Below are positions 11,231-20,556 of a stretch of DNA of 64,000 bases, piece after piece (position 1 is the stretch's first letter; each line of letters begins with the position of its first letter). The notes beneath the pieces are model-generated. The model made no database searches and was not told where the DNA came from. It was given only the letters and a program-made list of their open reading frames with translations. A program made the translations under genes and the position numbers. The stretch is from Aquabacterium sp. J223 (lineage in GTDB: Bacteria > Pseudomonadota > Gammaproteobacteria > Burkholderiales > Burkholderiaceae_C): positions 2,604,001 through 2,668,000 of the forward strand of contig NZ_CP088297.1 of NCBI RefSeq assembly GCF_024666615.1. Direction: 5' to 3'.

Positions 11231-11878
11231 ATGAACACGACGACCGCTCTCTTCTACCTCTTCGCGGCAGTGCTGCTGCTCGCGTCTTTCCGCGTCATCA
11301 CCGCGCGCAGCACGGTGCATGCCGCGCTGTTCCTGGTGCTGGCCTTCTTCAGCGCGTCCTGCGTGTGGATGCTGCTGCGGGCCGAGTTCCTGGCCATCGC
11401 GCTGGTGCTGGTCTACGTCGGCGCGGTGATGGTGCTGTTCCTGTTCGTGGTGATGATGCTGGACGTCAACACCGACCAGTTCCGCGAGGGCTTCTGGAAG
11501 CACTTCCCCGCCGCCGGCCTGGTCGGCGCGCTGATCGCACTCGAGATGGCGCTGGTGCTGATGGGCGGCTTCCGCCTGGCCGACGCCCCCGCGCTGCCGG
11601 CCGCGCAGGCCGAACTCGGCAACACCCGGCTGCTGGGCATCGAGGTCTACACCAGCTACCTCTACCCGTTGCAGATCGCCGCCGTGCTGCTGCTGGTGGC
11701 CATCATCGCCGCCATCGCGCTCACCCTGCGCCGGCGCAAGGACTCGCGTGCCATGGACCCGTCGCAGCAGGTGCGGGTGAAGAAGAGCGACCGCCTGCGC
11801 ATCGTGCCGATGAAGGTAGAGCGGCCGATGCCGCCCGCCACGCCGCCCGCCGCGGGCGATGCCGGAAGGAGCCACTGA
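11231..11878 (+). CDS. nuoJ: NADH-quinone oxidoreductase subunit J
   Basis: Proton-translocation membrane subunit. The 215-residue protein has five hydrophobic segments, with the conserved [19 protein letters not shown] in helix 3. The C-terminus has a charged extension after the last helix, usual for this group. An 80 bp GC-rich gap separates it from nuoI; the stop overlaps the nuoK start (TGATG). Confidence 0.96.
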   Translation: MNTTTALFYLFAAVLLLASFRVITARSTVHAALFLVLAFFSASCVWMLLRAEFLAIALVLVYVGAVMVLFLFVVMMLDVNTDQFREGFWKHFPAAGLVGALIALEMALVLMGGFRLADAPALPAAQAELGNTRLLGIEVYTSYLYPLQIAAVLLLVAIIAAIALTLRRRKDSRAMDPSQQVRVKKSDRLRIVPMKVERPMPPATPPAAGDAGRSH

Positions 11879-12192
11879 TGCTGGGCCCCATCACCCTCGG
11901 CCACTTCCTGTCGCTCGGCGCCATCCTGTTCGCGCTGTCGGTCATCGGCATCTTCCTCAACCGCCGCAACCTGATCGTGCTGCTGATGGCCATCGAGCTG
12001 ATGCTGCTGGCGGTCAACCTCAACTTCGTCGCCTTCTCGCACTACCTCGGCGACATGGCGGGGCAGGTGTTCGTCTTCTTCATCCTCACCGTGGCGGCGG
12101 CCGAGTCGGCGATCGGCCTGGCCATCCTGGTGGTGCTGTTCCGCAACCGCGCAACGATCGCGGTGGAGCAGTTGGACGAGCTGAAGGGCTGA
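11878..12192 (+). CDS. nuoK: NADH-quinone oxidoreductase subunit K
   Basis: Small three-helix membrane subunit of the proton pump (104 residues, normal length). It carries the two conserved membrane glutamates in [11 protein letters not shown] and [12 protein letters not shown]. It overlaps nuoJ by one base. Confidence 0.97.
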   Translation: MLGPITLGHFLSLGAILFALSVIGIFLNRRNLIVLLMAIELMLLAVNLNFVAFSHYLGDMAGQVFVFFILTVAAAESAIGLAILVVLFRNRATIAVEQLDELKG

Positions 12193-12205
12193 GGACCACA
12201 AGAAC

Positions 12206-14272
12206 ATGGCATCCCAACTCTCCCAGACCCTGCTGCTCACGGTGCCGCTGGCGCCGCTGGTCGGCGCGATCGTCGCCGGCCTGGCCGGCCGCGTGGTCGG
12301 CCGCCGCGGCGCCCACCTCGTCACCATCCTCGGCGTGCTGGTCGCCTTCCTCGCCTCGGCGTCGGTGCTCCACAGCGTCGCCGTGGACGGCGCCCGCTAC
12401 AACGAGACCGTCTACGAATGGATGACCGTGGGCGGCCTGCGCATGGAGGTCGGCTTCCTGGTCGACGGCCTGACGGCGATGATGATGTGCGTCGTCACCT
12501 TCGTCTCGCTGATGGTGCACATCTACACCATCGGCTACATGGAGGAGGACCCGGGCTATCAGCGCTTCTTCGCCTACATCAGCCTGTTCACCTTCTCGAT
12601 GTTGATGCTCGTCATGAGCAACAACTTCCTGCAGCTGTTCTTCGGCTGGGAGGCGGTGGGCCTGGTCAGCTACCTGCTGATCGGCTTCTGGTTCAACAAG
12701 CCGACGGCGATCTTCGCCAACATGAAGGCCTTCCTGGTCAACCGGGTCGGCGACTTCGGCTTCATCCTGGGCATCGGCCTCATCGCCGCCTACGCCGGCA
12801 CGCTGGACTACGCCGAGACCTTCGCCAAGGCCGGCGAGCTGGCCACGCTCGGCTTCCCGGGCACCGGCTGGGCGCTGATCACCGTCATCTGCGTCTGCCT
12901 GTTCATCGGCGCCATGGGCAAGAGCGCGCAGTTCCCGCTGCACGTCTGGCTGCCGGACTCGATGGAAGGCCCGACGCCGATCTCCGCGCTGATCCACGCC
13001 GCGACGATGGTGACGGCCGGCATCTTCATGGTGGCGCGCATGTCGCCGCTGTTCGAGCTGTCCGACGCCGCGCTGAACTTCGTGCTGGTGATCGGCGCCA
13101 TCACGGCCCTGTTCATGGGCTTCCTCGGCATCATCCAGAACGACATCAAGCGGGTGGTGGCGTACTCAACGCTCAGCCAGCTCGGCTACATGACGGTGGC
13201 GCTCGGCGTCTCGGCCTACTCGGTCGGCGTCTTCCACCTGATGACGCACGCCTTCTTCAAGGCGCTGCTCTTCCTGGCCGCGGGCAGCGTGATCATCGGC
13301 ATGCACCACGACCAGGACATCCGCAACATGGGCGGCCTGCGCAAGTACATGCCCATCACCTGGATCACCTCGCTGCTGGGCTCGCTGGCGCTGATCGGCA
13401 CGCCGCTGTTCTCCGGCTTCTACAGCAAGGACTCGATCATCGAGGCGGTGCACGCCAGCGACCTGCCCAGCGCCGGCTTCGCCTACGTCGCGGTGGTGGC
13501 CGGGGTGTTCGTCACCGCGTTCTATTCCTTCCGCATGTACTTCCTGGTCTTCCACGGCCAGGAACGCTTCGGCCAGCACCATGCCGGCGACCACCACAGC
13601 GACGAGGAACCGGACCACCACGCCGCCCACGCCGATGACCATGGTGAGCATCATGGCCTGGCCCCCGGCCAGAAGCCGCACGAATCGCCCTGGGTGGTGT
13701 GGCTGCCGCTGGTGCTGCTGGCCGTCCCGTCGGTGGTCATCGGCCACCTCACCATCGGCCCGCTGCTGTACGGCGACTTCCTCAAGGACGCGATCACCGT
13801 CGACACCACCCGCCATCCGGCGATGAAGGAACTGGCCGAGGCCTTCCACGGCGCTGGCGCCATGGCGCTGCACGGCCTGTCGACGTTGCCCTTCTGGCTG
13901 GCGCTGGCCGGCGTGGTCGTGGCCTGGTTCTTCTACCTGATCAAGCCCGGCATCCCGGCGGCCATCGGCCGCGCGCTGCGCCCTCTGGTCGTGGTGCTCG
14001 AGAACAAGTACTACCTCGACTGGTTCAACGAGAACGTGCTCGCCCGGCTCGCCCGCGGGCTGGGCTTCGGCCTGTGGAAGGGCGGCGACGGCGGCGTCAT
14101 CGACGGCGTGTTCGTCAACGGCTCGGCCCGCCTGGTCGGCGGCGTCGCCCGGCTGACGCGCCACCTGCAGAGCGGCCACCTGTACTGGTACGCGCTGGTG
14201 ATGATCCTCGGCGTGTTCGTCTTCATGACCTGGCAACTTTGGCCCGGGCTGCCCGGCCTGGCCGGCCGCTGA
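12206..14272 (+). CDS. nuoL: NADH-quinone oxidoreductase subunit L
   Basis: Antiporter-like proton-pumping subunit with the long lateral helix (688 residues). Conserved motifs include FFGWEAVGLVSYLLIGFW with the key glutamate, the lysine-bearing MGKSAQFPLHVWLPDSMEGPTP and STLSQLGYM. Between helices near residues 455-490 is a histidine-rich loop (HHAGDHHSDEEPDHHAAHADDHGEHH split over about 26 residues). The C-terminal region (NKYYLDWFNENVLARLARGLG) is typical of NuoL. Confidence 0.97.
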   Translation: MASQLSQTLLLTVPLAPLVGAIVAGLAGRVVGRRGAHLVTILGVLVAFLASASVLHSVAVDGARYNETVYEWMTVGGLRMEVGFLVDGLTAMMMCVVTFVSLMVHIYTIGYMEEDPGYQRFFAYISLFTFSMLMLVMSNNFLQLFFGWEAVGLVSYLLIGFWFNKPTAIFANMKAFLVNRVGDFGFILGIGLIAAYAGTLDYAETFAKAGELATLGFPGTGWALITVICVCLFIGAMGKSAQFPLHVWLPDSMEGPTPISALIHAATMVTAGIFMVARMSPLFELSDAALNFVLVIGAITALFMGFLGIIQNDIKRVVAYSTLSQLGYMTVALGVSAYSVGVFHLMTHAFFKALLFLAAGSVIIGMHHDQDIRNMGGLRKYMPITWITSLLGSLALIGTPLFSGFYSKDSIIEAVHASDLPSAGFAYVAVVAGVFVTAFYSFRMYFLVFHGQERFGQHHAGDHHSDEEPDHHAAHADDHGEHHGLAPGQKPHESPWVVWLPLVLLAVPSVVIGHLTIGPLLYGDFLKDAITVDTTRHPAMKELAEAFHGAGAMALHGLSTLPFWLALAGVVVAWFFYLIKPGIPAAIGRALRPLVVVLENKYYLDWFNENVLARLARGLGFGLWKGGDGGVIDGVFVNGSARLVGGVARLTRHLQSGHLYWYALVMILGVFVFMTWQLWPGLPGLAGR

Positions 14273-14296
14273 CCGGCGGCGGCGGAGAACAACAAC

Positions 14297-15769
14297 ATGG
14301 GTCTTCTGAGTCTTTCGATCTGGCTGCCCATCGTCGCCGGCGGGCTGCTGCTGGGCCTGGGCCGCGAGGGCCATGAGCGCGCCACGCGCTGGCTTGCCCT
14401 GGCGGCCGCGGTGGCCGGCTTCCTCGTCACGCTGCCCATCGTCGGCGGCTTCGACAACGGCACCGCGGCGCTGCAGTTCCAGGAGGATTTCGCCTGGATC
14501 GACCGCTTCAACGTGCGCTACCACCTCGGCGTGGACGGCCTGTCGATGTGGTTCGTGCCGCTGACGGCCTTCATCACCGTCATCGTGGTCATCGCGGCCT
14601 GGGAGGTGGTCACCGACCGCGCCCACCAGTACCTCGGCGCCTTCCTCATCCTGTCGGGGCTGATGATCGGCGTGTTCTGCGCGGCCGACGGCCTGCTGTT
14701 CTACGTCTTCTTCGAGGCCACGCTGATCCCGATGTACATCATCATCGGCGTCTGGGGCGGCCCGCGGCGGGTGTACGCGGCGTTCAAGTTCTTCCTCTAC
14801 ACGCTGCTCGGCTCGCTGCTGATGCTGGTGGCGCTGCTGTACCTCTACTACAAGAGCGGCGGCAGCTTCGACATCGCCACCTGGCACACCACGCCGCTGC
14901 CGCTGACGGCGCAGGTCCTGCTGTTCTTCGCCTTCTTCGCCGCCTTCTCGGTGAAGGTGCCGATGTGGCCGGTCCACACCTGGCTGCCCGACGCCCACGT
15001 CGAAGCGCCCACTGGCGGTTCGGTGGTGCTGGCGGCCATCATGCTGAAGCTGGGCGCCTACGGCTTCCTGCGCTTCTCGCTGCCGATCGCGCCCGACGCG
15101 GCGCGTGAGTACGCCTGGCTGATGATCGGCCTCAGCCTCACCGCCGTCGTCTACATCGGGCTGGTGGCGCTGGTGCAGACGGACATGAAGAAGCTGGTGG
15201 CCTATTCGTCCATCGCGCACATGGGGTTCGTGACCCTGGGCTTCTTCATCTTCAACGACCTGGGCGTGGCCGGCGGGCTGGTGCAGATGATCAGCCACGG
15301 CTTCGTCTCCGGCGCCATGTTCCTGTGCATCGGCGTGCTCTACGACCGGGTGCACAGCCGCGAGATCGCGTCCTACGGCGGCGTGGTCAACACCATGCCG
15401 AAGTTCGCCGCCTTCGCGGTGCTGTTCGCCATGGCCAACTGCGGCCTGCCCGGCACCGCCGGCTTCGTCGGCGAGTGGATGGTCATCCTCGGCGCCGTGG
15501 GCGCCAACTTCTGGCTCGGCCTGATCGCCGCCACCACGCTGATCTTCGGCGCCGCGTACACGCTGTGGATGGTCAAGCGGGTGTACTTCGGGGCCCCGGC
15601 CAACGACGACGTGCGCGCGCTCACCGACCTCAACGCCCGCGAGTTCCTGATGCTCACCCTGCTGGCCGTGGCGGTCCTGGCCATGGGCCTGTACCCCAAG
15701 CCCTTCACCGACGCGATGCAGGCCTCGGTCACCGAGCTGCTGCGCCACGTCGCGGTCTCCAAGCTATGA
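14297..15769 (+). CDS. nuoM: NADH-quinone oxidoreductase subunit M
   Basis: Antiporter-like proton-pumping membrane subunit (490 residues). The key glutamate lies in VFFEATLIPMYIIIGVWGG and the lysine motif in FSVKVPMWPVHTWLPDAHVEAPTGGSV; the later SSIAHMGFVTLG segment is also conserved. The stop overlaps the nuoN start (ATGA). Confidence 0.97.
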   Translation: MGLLSLSIWLPIVAGGLLLGLGREGHERATRWLALAAAVAGFLVTLPIVGGFDNGTAALQFQEDFAWIDRFNVRYHLGVDGLSMWFVPLTAFITVIVVIAAWEVVTDRAHQYLGAFLILSGLMIGVFCAADGLLFYVFFEATLIPMYIIIGVWGGPRRVYAAFKFFLYTLLGSLLMLVALLYLYYKSGGSFDIATWHTTPLPLTAQVLLFFAFFAAFSVKVPMWPVHTWLPDAHVEAPTGGSVVLAAIMLKLGAYGFLRFSLPIAPDAAREYAWLMIGLSLTAVVYIGLVALVQTDMKKLVAYSSIAHMGFVTLGFFIFNDLGVAGGLVQMISHGFVSGAMFLCIGVLYDRVHSREIASYGGVVNTMPKFAAFAVLFAMANCGLPGTAGFVGEWMVILGAVGANFWLGLIAATTLIFGAAYTLWMVKRVYFGAPANDDVRALTDLNAREFLMLTLLAVAVLAMGLYPKPFTDAMQASVTELLRHVAVSKL

Positions 15770-17247
15770 ACCCCATCAACTGGCTGCTCGGCAGCCCGCA
15801 GATCCTGCTGCTGGTGCTCACCTGCGCGGTGGCGCTGGTCGACCTCGGCGTGACCGACGAGAAGCGGCGGCCGACCTACTGGCTGGCCCAGGCCTCGCTG
15901 GCCGCGGTGGCGGCGCTGCACCTGTGGTTCTTCGACCAGGGCGACACCGTCTACGCCATGCAGAACATGATGGTGATCGACCCGCTCGGCCACCTGCTGG
16001 CGTTCTTCTCCACCGTGGCGACGATGGTCACGCTGGCCTACGCCCAGCCGTACATCGGCGCGCGCGAGATGCTCAAGGGCGAGTTCTTCTCGCTGGCGAT
16101 GTTCTCGCTGCTCGGCGTGTCGGTGATGACCTTCGCCAACAACTTCCTGGTCGTCTACCTCGGCCTGGAGCTGATGAGCCTGTCGCTGTACGCCCTGGTG
16201 GCGCTGCGCCGCGACCATGCGCTGTCGACCGAGGCGGCGATGAAGTACTTCGTGCTCGGCGCGCTGTCGTCCGGCTTCCTGCTCTACGGCCTGTCGATGA
16301 TGTACGGCGCCACCGGCTCGCTGGAGATCCCCGAGGTGTTCGCGGCCATCGCCGGCGGCAGCATCAACCGGCAGGTGCTGACCTTCGGCCTGGTCTTCGT
16401 CGTCGCCGGCCTGGGCTTCAAGATGGCCACCGCACCCTTCCACATGTGGGTGCCCGACGTCTACCACGGCGCGCCGACGGCGGTCACGCTGCTGGTGGCC
16501 GCGGCGCCCAAGCTGGCGGCCTTCGCCATCACCTTCCGGCTGCTGGTCGAGGGCATGAGCGGCCTGGCCCGCGACTGGCAGGAAATGCTGGTGGTGATGG
16601 CGGTGGCCTCGCTGGTGCTGGGCAACCTGGCCGCCATCGCGCAGAGCAACCTGAAACGGCTGCTGGCCTACTCCACCATCGGCCAGATGGGCTTCATGCT
16701 GCTGGGCTTCACGCCCACGGTGGTGGGCGGCAACACCGCGTCGGCCGCCAACGGCTACAGCTCGGCCATGTTCTACCTGGTGACCTACGTGCTCACCACG
16801 CTGGGCAGCTTCGGCATCATCCTGCTGCTGTCGCGGCGCGGGCACGAGGCCGATGAAGTCACCGACCTGGCCGGACTGGGCAAGCGCGCGCCCTGGGCGG
16901 CCGCGGTGATGGCGGTGTTCATGTTCTCGCTGGCCGGCATCCCGCCGACGGTGGGCTTCTACGCCAAGCTGGCGGTGCTGCAGGCGCTGATCACCACCAA
17001 CCAGCCGTACTACATCGGCCTGGCCATCGCCGCGGTGCTGCTGTCGCTGATCGCCGCGTACTACTACCTGCGCGTCATCAAGGTGATGTACTTCGACGAG
17101 CCGACCGACCGCCACGCGGTGGAACAGCACCCCGGCATCGGCCCGCTGCTGGCGCTCAACGGCGCGGCGGTGCTGGTGTTCGGCCTGCTGCCCGGCGGCC
17201 TGATGGCGCTGTGCCGCGACGCCATCCAGAAGGCGCTGACCTCCTGA
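15766..17247 (+). CDS. nuoN: NADH-quinone oxidoreductase subunit N
   Basis: Third antiporter-like subunit (493 residues) and last gene of the nuo set. It shows the glutamate motif YLGLELMSLSLYALVAL, the lysine motif GFKMATAPFHMWVPDVYHGAPT and STIGQMGFMLLG. The start at 15766 overlaps nuoM by four bases. Confidence 0.97.
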   Translation: MNPINWLLGSPQILLLVLTCAVALVDLGVTDEKRRPTYWLAQASLAAVAALHLWFFDQGDTVYAMQNMMVIDPLGHLLAFFSTVATMVTLAYAQPYIGAREMLKGEFFSLAMFSLLGVSVMTFANNFLVVYLGLELMSLSLYALVALRRDHALSTEAAMKYFVLGALSSGFLLYGLSMMYGATGSLEIPEVFAAIAGGSINRQVLTFGLVFVVAGLGFKMATAPFHMWVPDVYHGAPTAVTLLVAAAPKLAAFAITFRLLVEGMSGLARDWQEMLVVMAVASLVLGNLAAIAQSNLKRLLAYSTIGQMGFMLLGFTPTVVGGNTASAANGYSSAMFYLVTYVLTTLGSFGIILLLSRRGHEADEVTDLAGLGKRAPWAAAVMAVFMFSLAGIPPTVGFYAKLAVLQALITTNQPYYIGLAIAAVLLSLIAAYYYLRVIKVMYFDEPTDRHAVEQHPGIGPLLALNGAAVLVFGLLPGGLMALCRDAIQKALTS

Positions 17248-17273
17248 TGGCGGCCGACGGCGCGGGCTGAGCG

Positions 17274-17585
17274 ATGGACCAGGGCGCCGCCGTCTGGCTG
17301 GTCCTGCTGGTCGGCGTGCTGGCCGCCAACTGGCCCTTCTTCACCGAGCGCCGGCTGCTGGTCGGTCCCCGGCACGGTGACAAACCGCTGGCCTGGCGGC
17401 TGGTCGAACTGCTGCTGATGGCGGCGCTCACGCTCGGCCTGGGCTGGGGGCTCGAGGCCCGGCTGGGCCAGCGCGCGCCGCAGGGCTGGGCCTTCTACGC
17501 CGCCGCCGGCTGCCTGTTCCTCACCTTCGCCTTTCCCGGCTTCGTCTGGCGCCACCTGCGGCGGCGCCGACCCGAAGCCGACTGA
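17274..17585 (+). CDS. DUF2818 family membrane protein
   Basis: A 103-residue protein with three hydrophobic segments (about residues 5-25, 44-62 and 72-90) and an NWPFFTERRLL motif after the first. It matches the DUF2818 family, which in Burkholderiales sits just downstream of nuoN, as here (26 bp gap). The family has no known function; an accessory or assembly role for complex I is only a guess from position. Confidence 0.85.
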   Translation: MDQGAAVWLVLLVGVLAANWPFFTERRLLVGPRHGDKPLAWRLVELLLMAALTLGLGWGLEARLGQRAPQGWAFYAAAGCLFLTFAFPGFVWRHLRRRRPEAD

Positions 17586-17601
17586 CCGAGACCCGCCCGC
17601 C

Positions 17602-18183
17602 ATGTCCGCCGCTCCCGTCGACGCCCACCTCATCGAGACCCGCCTGCGCACCGAGGGGCTGCTCAAGGGCCGCTTCCTCGACGTGCGCCGCGACACCGTG
17701 GCGCTGCCCGGCGGCGGCGAGGCGACGCGCGAGTACGTGGTCCACCCCGGGGCGGTGATGGTGGTGCCCATCCTCGACGACGGCCGCCTGGTCGTCGAAC
17801 GGCAGTACCGCAGCCCGCTGCAGCAGGTGGTGCTGGAGTTCCCCGCCGGCAAGAAGGACCCGGGCGAGAGCGGCCGCGTCTGCGCCGAGCGCGAGCTGGC
17901 CGAAGAAACCGGCTACCGCGCGGCCGAATGGGGCCACGCCGGCGTGCTGCACAACGCGCCGGCCTATTCCACCGAGCACATCGAGATCTGGTTCGCCCGC
18001 GGCCTCACCGCCGGTGCCGCCAAGCCCGACGTCGGCGAGCACCTGGAGGTGCTGGCCATGACCGAGGACGAGATCGACCGCCGCGCCGGCGCCGGCGAGC
18101 TGACCGATGCGAAGACGCTGATCGGCCTGCTCTGGCTGCAGAAGTGGCGCGCCGGGCGCTGGCCGGTGCGGTGGTCGTCATGA
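17602..18183 (+). CDS. NUDIX hydrolase, ADP-ribose pyrophosphatase type
   Basis: Probably hydrolyses ADP-ribose or a similar nucleoside diphosphate derivative to AMP and sugar phosphate. The 193-residue protein has a complete Nudix box from GKKDPGE to RELAEETGY, with the metal-binding glutamates, preceded by PILDDGRLVVERQYR and the strand LEFPAGK typical of ADP-ribose pyrophosphatases. It ends at 18183 overlapping the next gene by four bases (ATGA). Confidence 0.92.
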   Translation: MSAAPVDAHLIETRLRTEGLLKGRFLDVRRDTVALPGGGEATREYVVHPGAVMVVPILDDGRLVVERQYRSPLQQVVLEFPAGKKDPGESGRVCAERELAEETGYRAAEWGHAGVLHNAPAYSTEHIEIWFARGLTAGAAKPDVGEHLEVLAMTEDEIDRRAGAGELTDAKTLIGLLWLQKWRAGRWPVRWSS

Positions 18184-18648
18184 AGGTCCTCGACCTGTCC
18201 TGCTCCAACGGCCACGGCTTCGAAGGCTGGTTCGGCTCCGAGGACGACTACCAGTCGCAGAACGGCCGCGGCCTGATCGAGTGCCCGCTCTGCGGCGACA
18301 AGGTCATCCGTCGCCTGCCCAGCGCGCCGCGGCTGAACCTGTCGGCCGCCGGCCGGGCGCCGCCGAAGGCCCCCGCGCCCGGGCCGGTACCGCAGCCGCC
18401 GGCCCCCCGTGCCGCCCGAGGCCGACCTCCAGGCCCGCTTCCTGCGCGCGGTGCGCGAGGTGCTCGCCAGCACCGAGGACGTCGGCCGCCGCTTCGCCAC
18501 CGAGGCCCGCGCCATCCACCACGGCGAGGCGCCCGAACGTCCCATCCGCGGCCAGGCCACCGCCGACGAGGCGCGTGAGCTGGCCGAGGAGGGCATCGAG
18601 GTGGCGCTGCTGCCGGTGCCCGCCGCGCTGAAGGGGCCGCTGCAGTGA
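18180..18648 (+). CDS. DUF1178 family zinc-ribbon protein (apparent frameshift)
   Basis: The N-terminal part (MKVLDLSCSNGHGFEGWFGS, then ECPLCGDK) carries two cysteine pairs like the short zinc-binding FmdB/DUF1178 proteins. The C-terminal half (PPEADLQARFLRAVREVL, then AEEGIEVALLPVP) is conserved DUF1178 sequence but is one frame off. The break is at a run of six C (18403-18408); five C would give a single 155-residue protein. The family has no known biochemical function. It overlaps the NUDIX gene by four bases. Confidence 0.85.
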
Positions 18649-18678
18649 AGGCGGCCTGAAGGGGGCGCGCCGGGCCGT

Positions 18679-20097
18679 TCAGGACGTCCCGACCACCCGC
18701 CCCGGGTTGAGCAGGCCCTGCGGATCGAGCGCGCGCTTGATCGCCCGCATCAGCTCCAGCGCCACCGCCGGCTTGCGCCGCCGCAGGTCGTCGACCTTCA
18801 GCGCGCCGACGCCATGCTCGGCCGAGAAGCTGCCGCCGAAACGGTCCACCGCGTCGTAGACCAGCGCGTTGACGGCCGCTTCGTGCTGCTGCAGGAAGGG
18901 CGCCGCGGCGTCGCCTTCGGGCGCCTGCACGTTGTAGTGCAGGTTGCCGTCGCCCAGGTGGCCGAAGTTGACCAGCCGCGCGCCGGGAAAGCGGGCCTGC
19001 AGCCCGGCGTCGGTGGCCTCGACGAAGGCCGGGATGCTGGACACCGGCAGCGAGATGTCGTGCTTGATGTTCAGCCCTTCCTCGGCCTGCGCCAGCGGGA
19101 TCGACTCGCGCAGGTGCCACAGCGCCTTCGACTGGGCCACGCTTTCGGCCACCGCGGCGTCGGTGATCAGGCCCGCTTCCAGCGCCGCCTCCAGCAGCGA
19201 CTCGAACTGGGTGCGGGCGTGGGCCTCGCTCTCGCTGTCCGACAGCTCCAGCAGCACGGTCCACGGCGCGGCGGGCAGCGGCCGCGGCAGCTGCGGAAAG
19301 TGCTTGGCGACCAGCGACAGGGCGAACTCGCCCATGACCTCGAAGCCGGTCAGGCCGGAGGCCAGCCGCGCCTGCGCCAGGCCGAGCAGGCGCACCGCGG
19401 CCGGCATCGTGTCGCAGGTGGCCAGCGCGGTCATGCGCGCGGCCGGCTGCGGGTACAGCTTCAGCGTCGCCGCGGTGATGATGCCCAGCGTGCCCTCGCT
19501 GCCGATGAAGAGGTCGCGCAGGTCGTAGCCGGTGTTGTCCTTTCGCAGGCCGGACAGGCCGTCCCAGACCTCGCCGGCGGCGGTCACCACCTCCAGCCCC
19601 AGGCAGAGCTCGCGTGCGTTGCCGTAGCGCAGCACCTGGGTGCCGCCGGCGTTGGTGGCCAGGTTGCCGCCCAGCGTGCAGCTGCCCTCGGCCGCCAGCG
19701 ACAGCGGCAGCAGCAGGCCTTCGGCGTCGGCCGCCTGCTGCGCCGCCTGCAGCACCACACCGGCCTCGGCCGTCATGGTCAGGTTGTCGCGGTCGATGGT
19801 GCGCACCCGGTTGAGCCGCGACAGGCTGAGCACCACCTGCCGGCCGCTGTCGTCCGGCACCCCGCCACCGACGAGGCCGGTGTTGCCGCCCTGCGGCACC
19901 AGCGGCACGCCGTGCGCCGCGCAGGCCTTCACCACCGCCGCCACCTCGTGCGTGTTGCCCGGCCGCACCACCGCCAGCGCGCGCCCACGATAGCGCTTGC
20001 GCCAGTCCAGTTCCCAGGCCGACAGGTCGCCGTCGGTCAGCACCTGCGCCGGGCCGACCGCCGCGCGCAAGGCCTGCAGCACCGCGTCGTGACTCAT
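18679..20097 (-). CDS. FAD-binding oxidase, GlcD / D-2-hydroxyglutarate dehydrogenase-like
   Basis: A 472-residue flavoprotein of the FAD-binding PCMH/VAO family, probably oxidising a D-2-hydroxyacid (glycolate, D-lactate or D-2-hydroxyglutarate) and passing electrons to the respiratory chain. The FAD domain shows VPQGGNTGLVGGGVPDD, GGNLATNAGG and LFIGSEGTLGIITAATLKLYP; the C-terminal domain has the metal-site HLGDGNLHYNV and SAEHGVGALK. The start overlaps the stop of the DUF2069 gene upstream (ATGA), so both are probably translated from one message. The substrate cannot be fixed from sequence. Confidence 0.9.
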   Translation of the reverse strand: MSHDAVLQALRAAVGPAQVLTDGDLSAWELDWRKRYRGRALAVVRPGNTHEVAAVVKACAAHGVPLVPQGGNTGLVGGGVPDDSGRQVVLSLSRLNRVRTIDRDNLTMTAEAGVVLQAAQQAADAEGLLLPLSLAAEGSCTLGGNLATNAGGTQVLRYGNARELCLGLEVVTAAGEVWDGLSGLRKDNTGYDLRDLFIGSEGTLGIITAATLKLYPQPAARMTALATCDTMPAAVRLLGLAQARLASGLTGFEVMGEFALSLVAKHFPQLPRPLPAAPWTVLLELSDSESEAHARTQFESLLEAALEAGLITDAAVAESVAQSKALWHLRESIPLAQAEEGLNIKHDISLPVSSIPAFVEATDAGLQARFPGARLVNFGHLGDGNLHYNVQAPEGDAAAPFLQQHEAAVNALVYDAVDRFGGSFSAEHGVGALKVDDLRRRKPAVALELMRAIKRALDPQGLLNPGRVVGTS

Positions 20098-20546
20098 GTG
20101 GCGTCGCCCCTGGCCGCGGCCGCGTTGCGCAGCCGCCAGCGCACGTGCAGCGCGCAGGCGGTGAACAGCAGCAGGCACAGCACCACCTCGACGGCGGCCA
20201 GCAGCGCGCTGATGCCGGTGTCGCTGGTGGCGCGCACGGCGCCTTCGGTGAAGTAGATCCAGACCAGCAGGCTCAGCCACCGGTAGGTGTACATGCGGTG
20301 CTTCAGCAGGCCGGGCAGCGGCAGCAGCAGGGGCAGCACCTTGAGCACCAGGCTGCGCTGCCCGGTGGGCGCCAGCCACAGCTCCCACAGCAGGCCGAGC
20401 ACGATGAGACCGAGCACGCTGCCCACCGCCAGCGCCCGCGTGAAGCGGATACCGGCCGACGCGGGCTTGGACAGGGAAGGGGAGGAGGACGGCGAGGCGC
20501 CAAGCGCCGCGTCCGACTGCAGGGGCAGGCCGGGCATGTGGGGCAT
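20094..20546 (-). CDS. DUF2069 membrane protein
   Basis: A small integral membrane protein with four hydrophobic stretches and the conserved core KVLPLLLPLPGLL, YTYRWLSLLVWIYFTEG and RATSD, matching DUF2069. The reading frame is open further upstream, but the codons beyond about 20558 run into the divergent YihY gene; starts at 20546 or 20549 give about 150 residues, near family size. Function unknown. It is coupled to the downstream FAD oxidase. Confidence 0.78.
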   Translation of the reverse strand: MPHMPGLPLQSDAALGASPSSSPSLSKPASAGIRFTRALAVGSVLGLIVLGLLWELWLAPTGQRSLVLKVLPLLLPLPGLLKHRMYTYRWLSLLVWIYFTEGAVRATSDTGISALLAAVEVVLCLLLFTACALHVRWRLRNAAAARGDAT

Positions 20547-20556
20547 CATAGCCAGC

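Noticed and set aside
13166..15748. Long antisense frames opposite nuoL and nuoM, with high histidine/glutamine content
   Set aside because: Shadow of membrane-protein genes at high GC; no ribosome site or recognisable domain.
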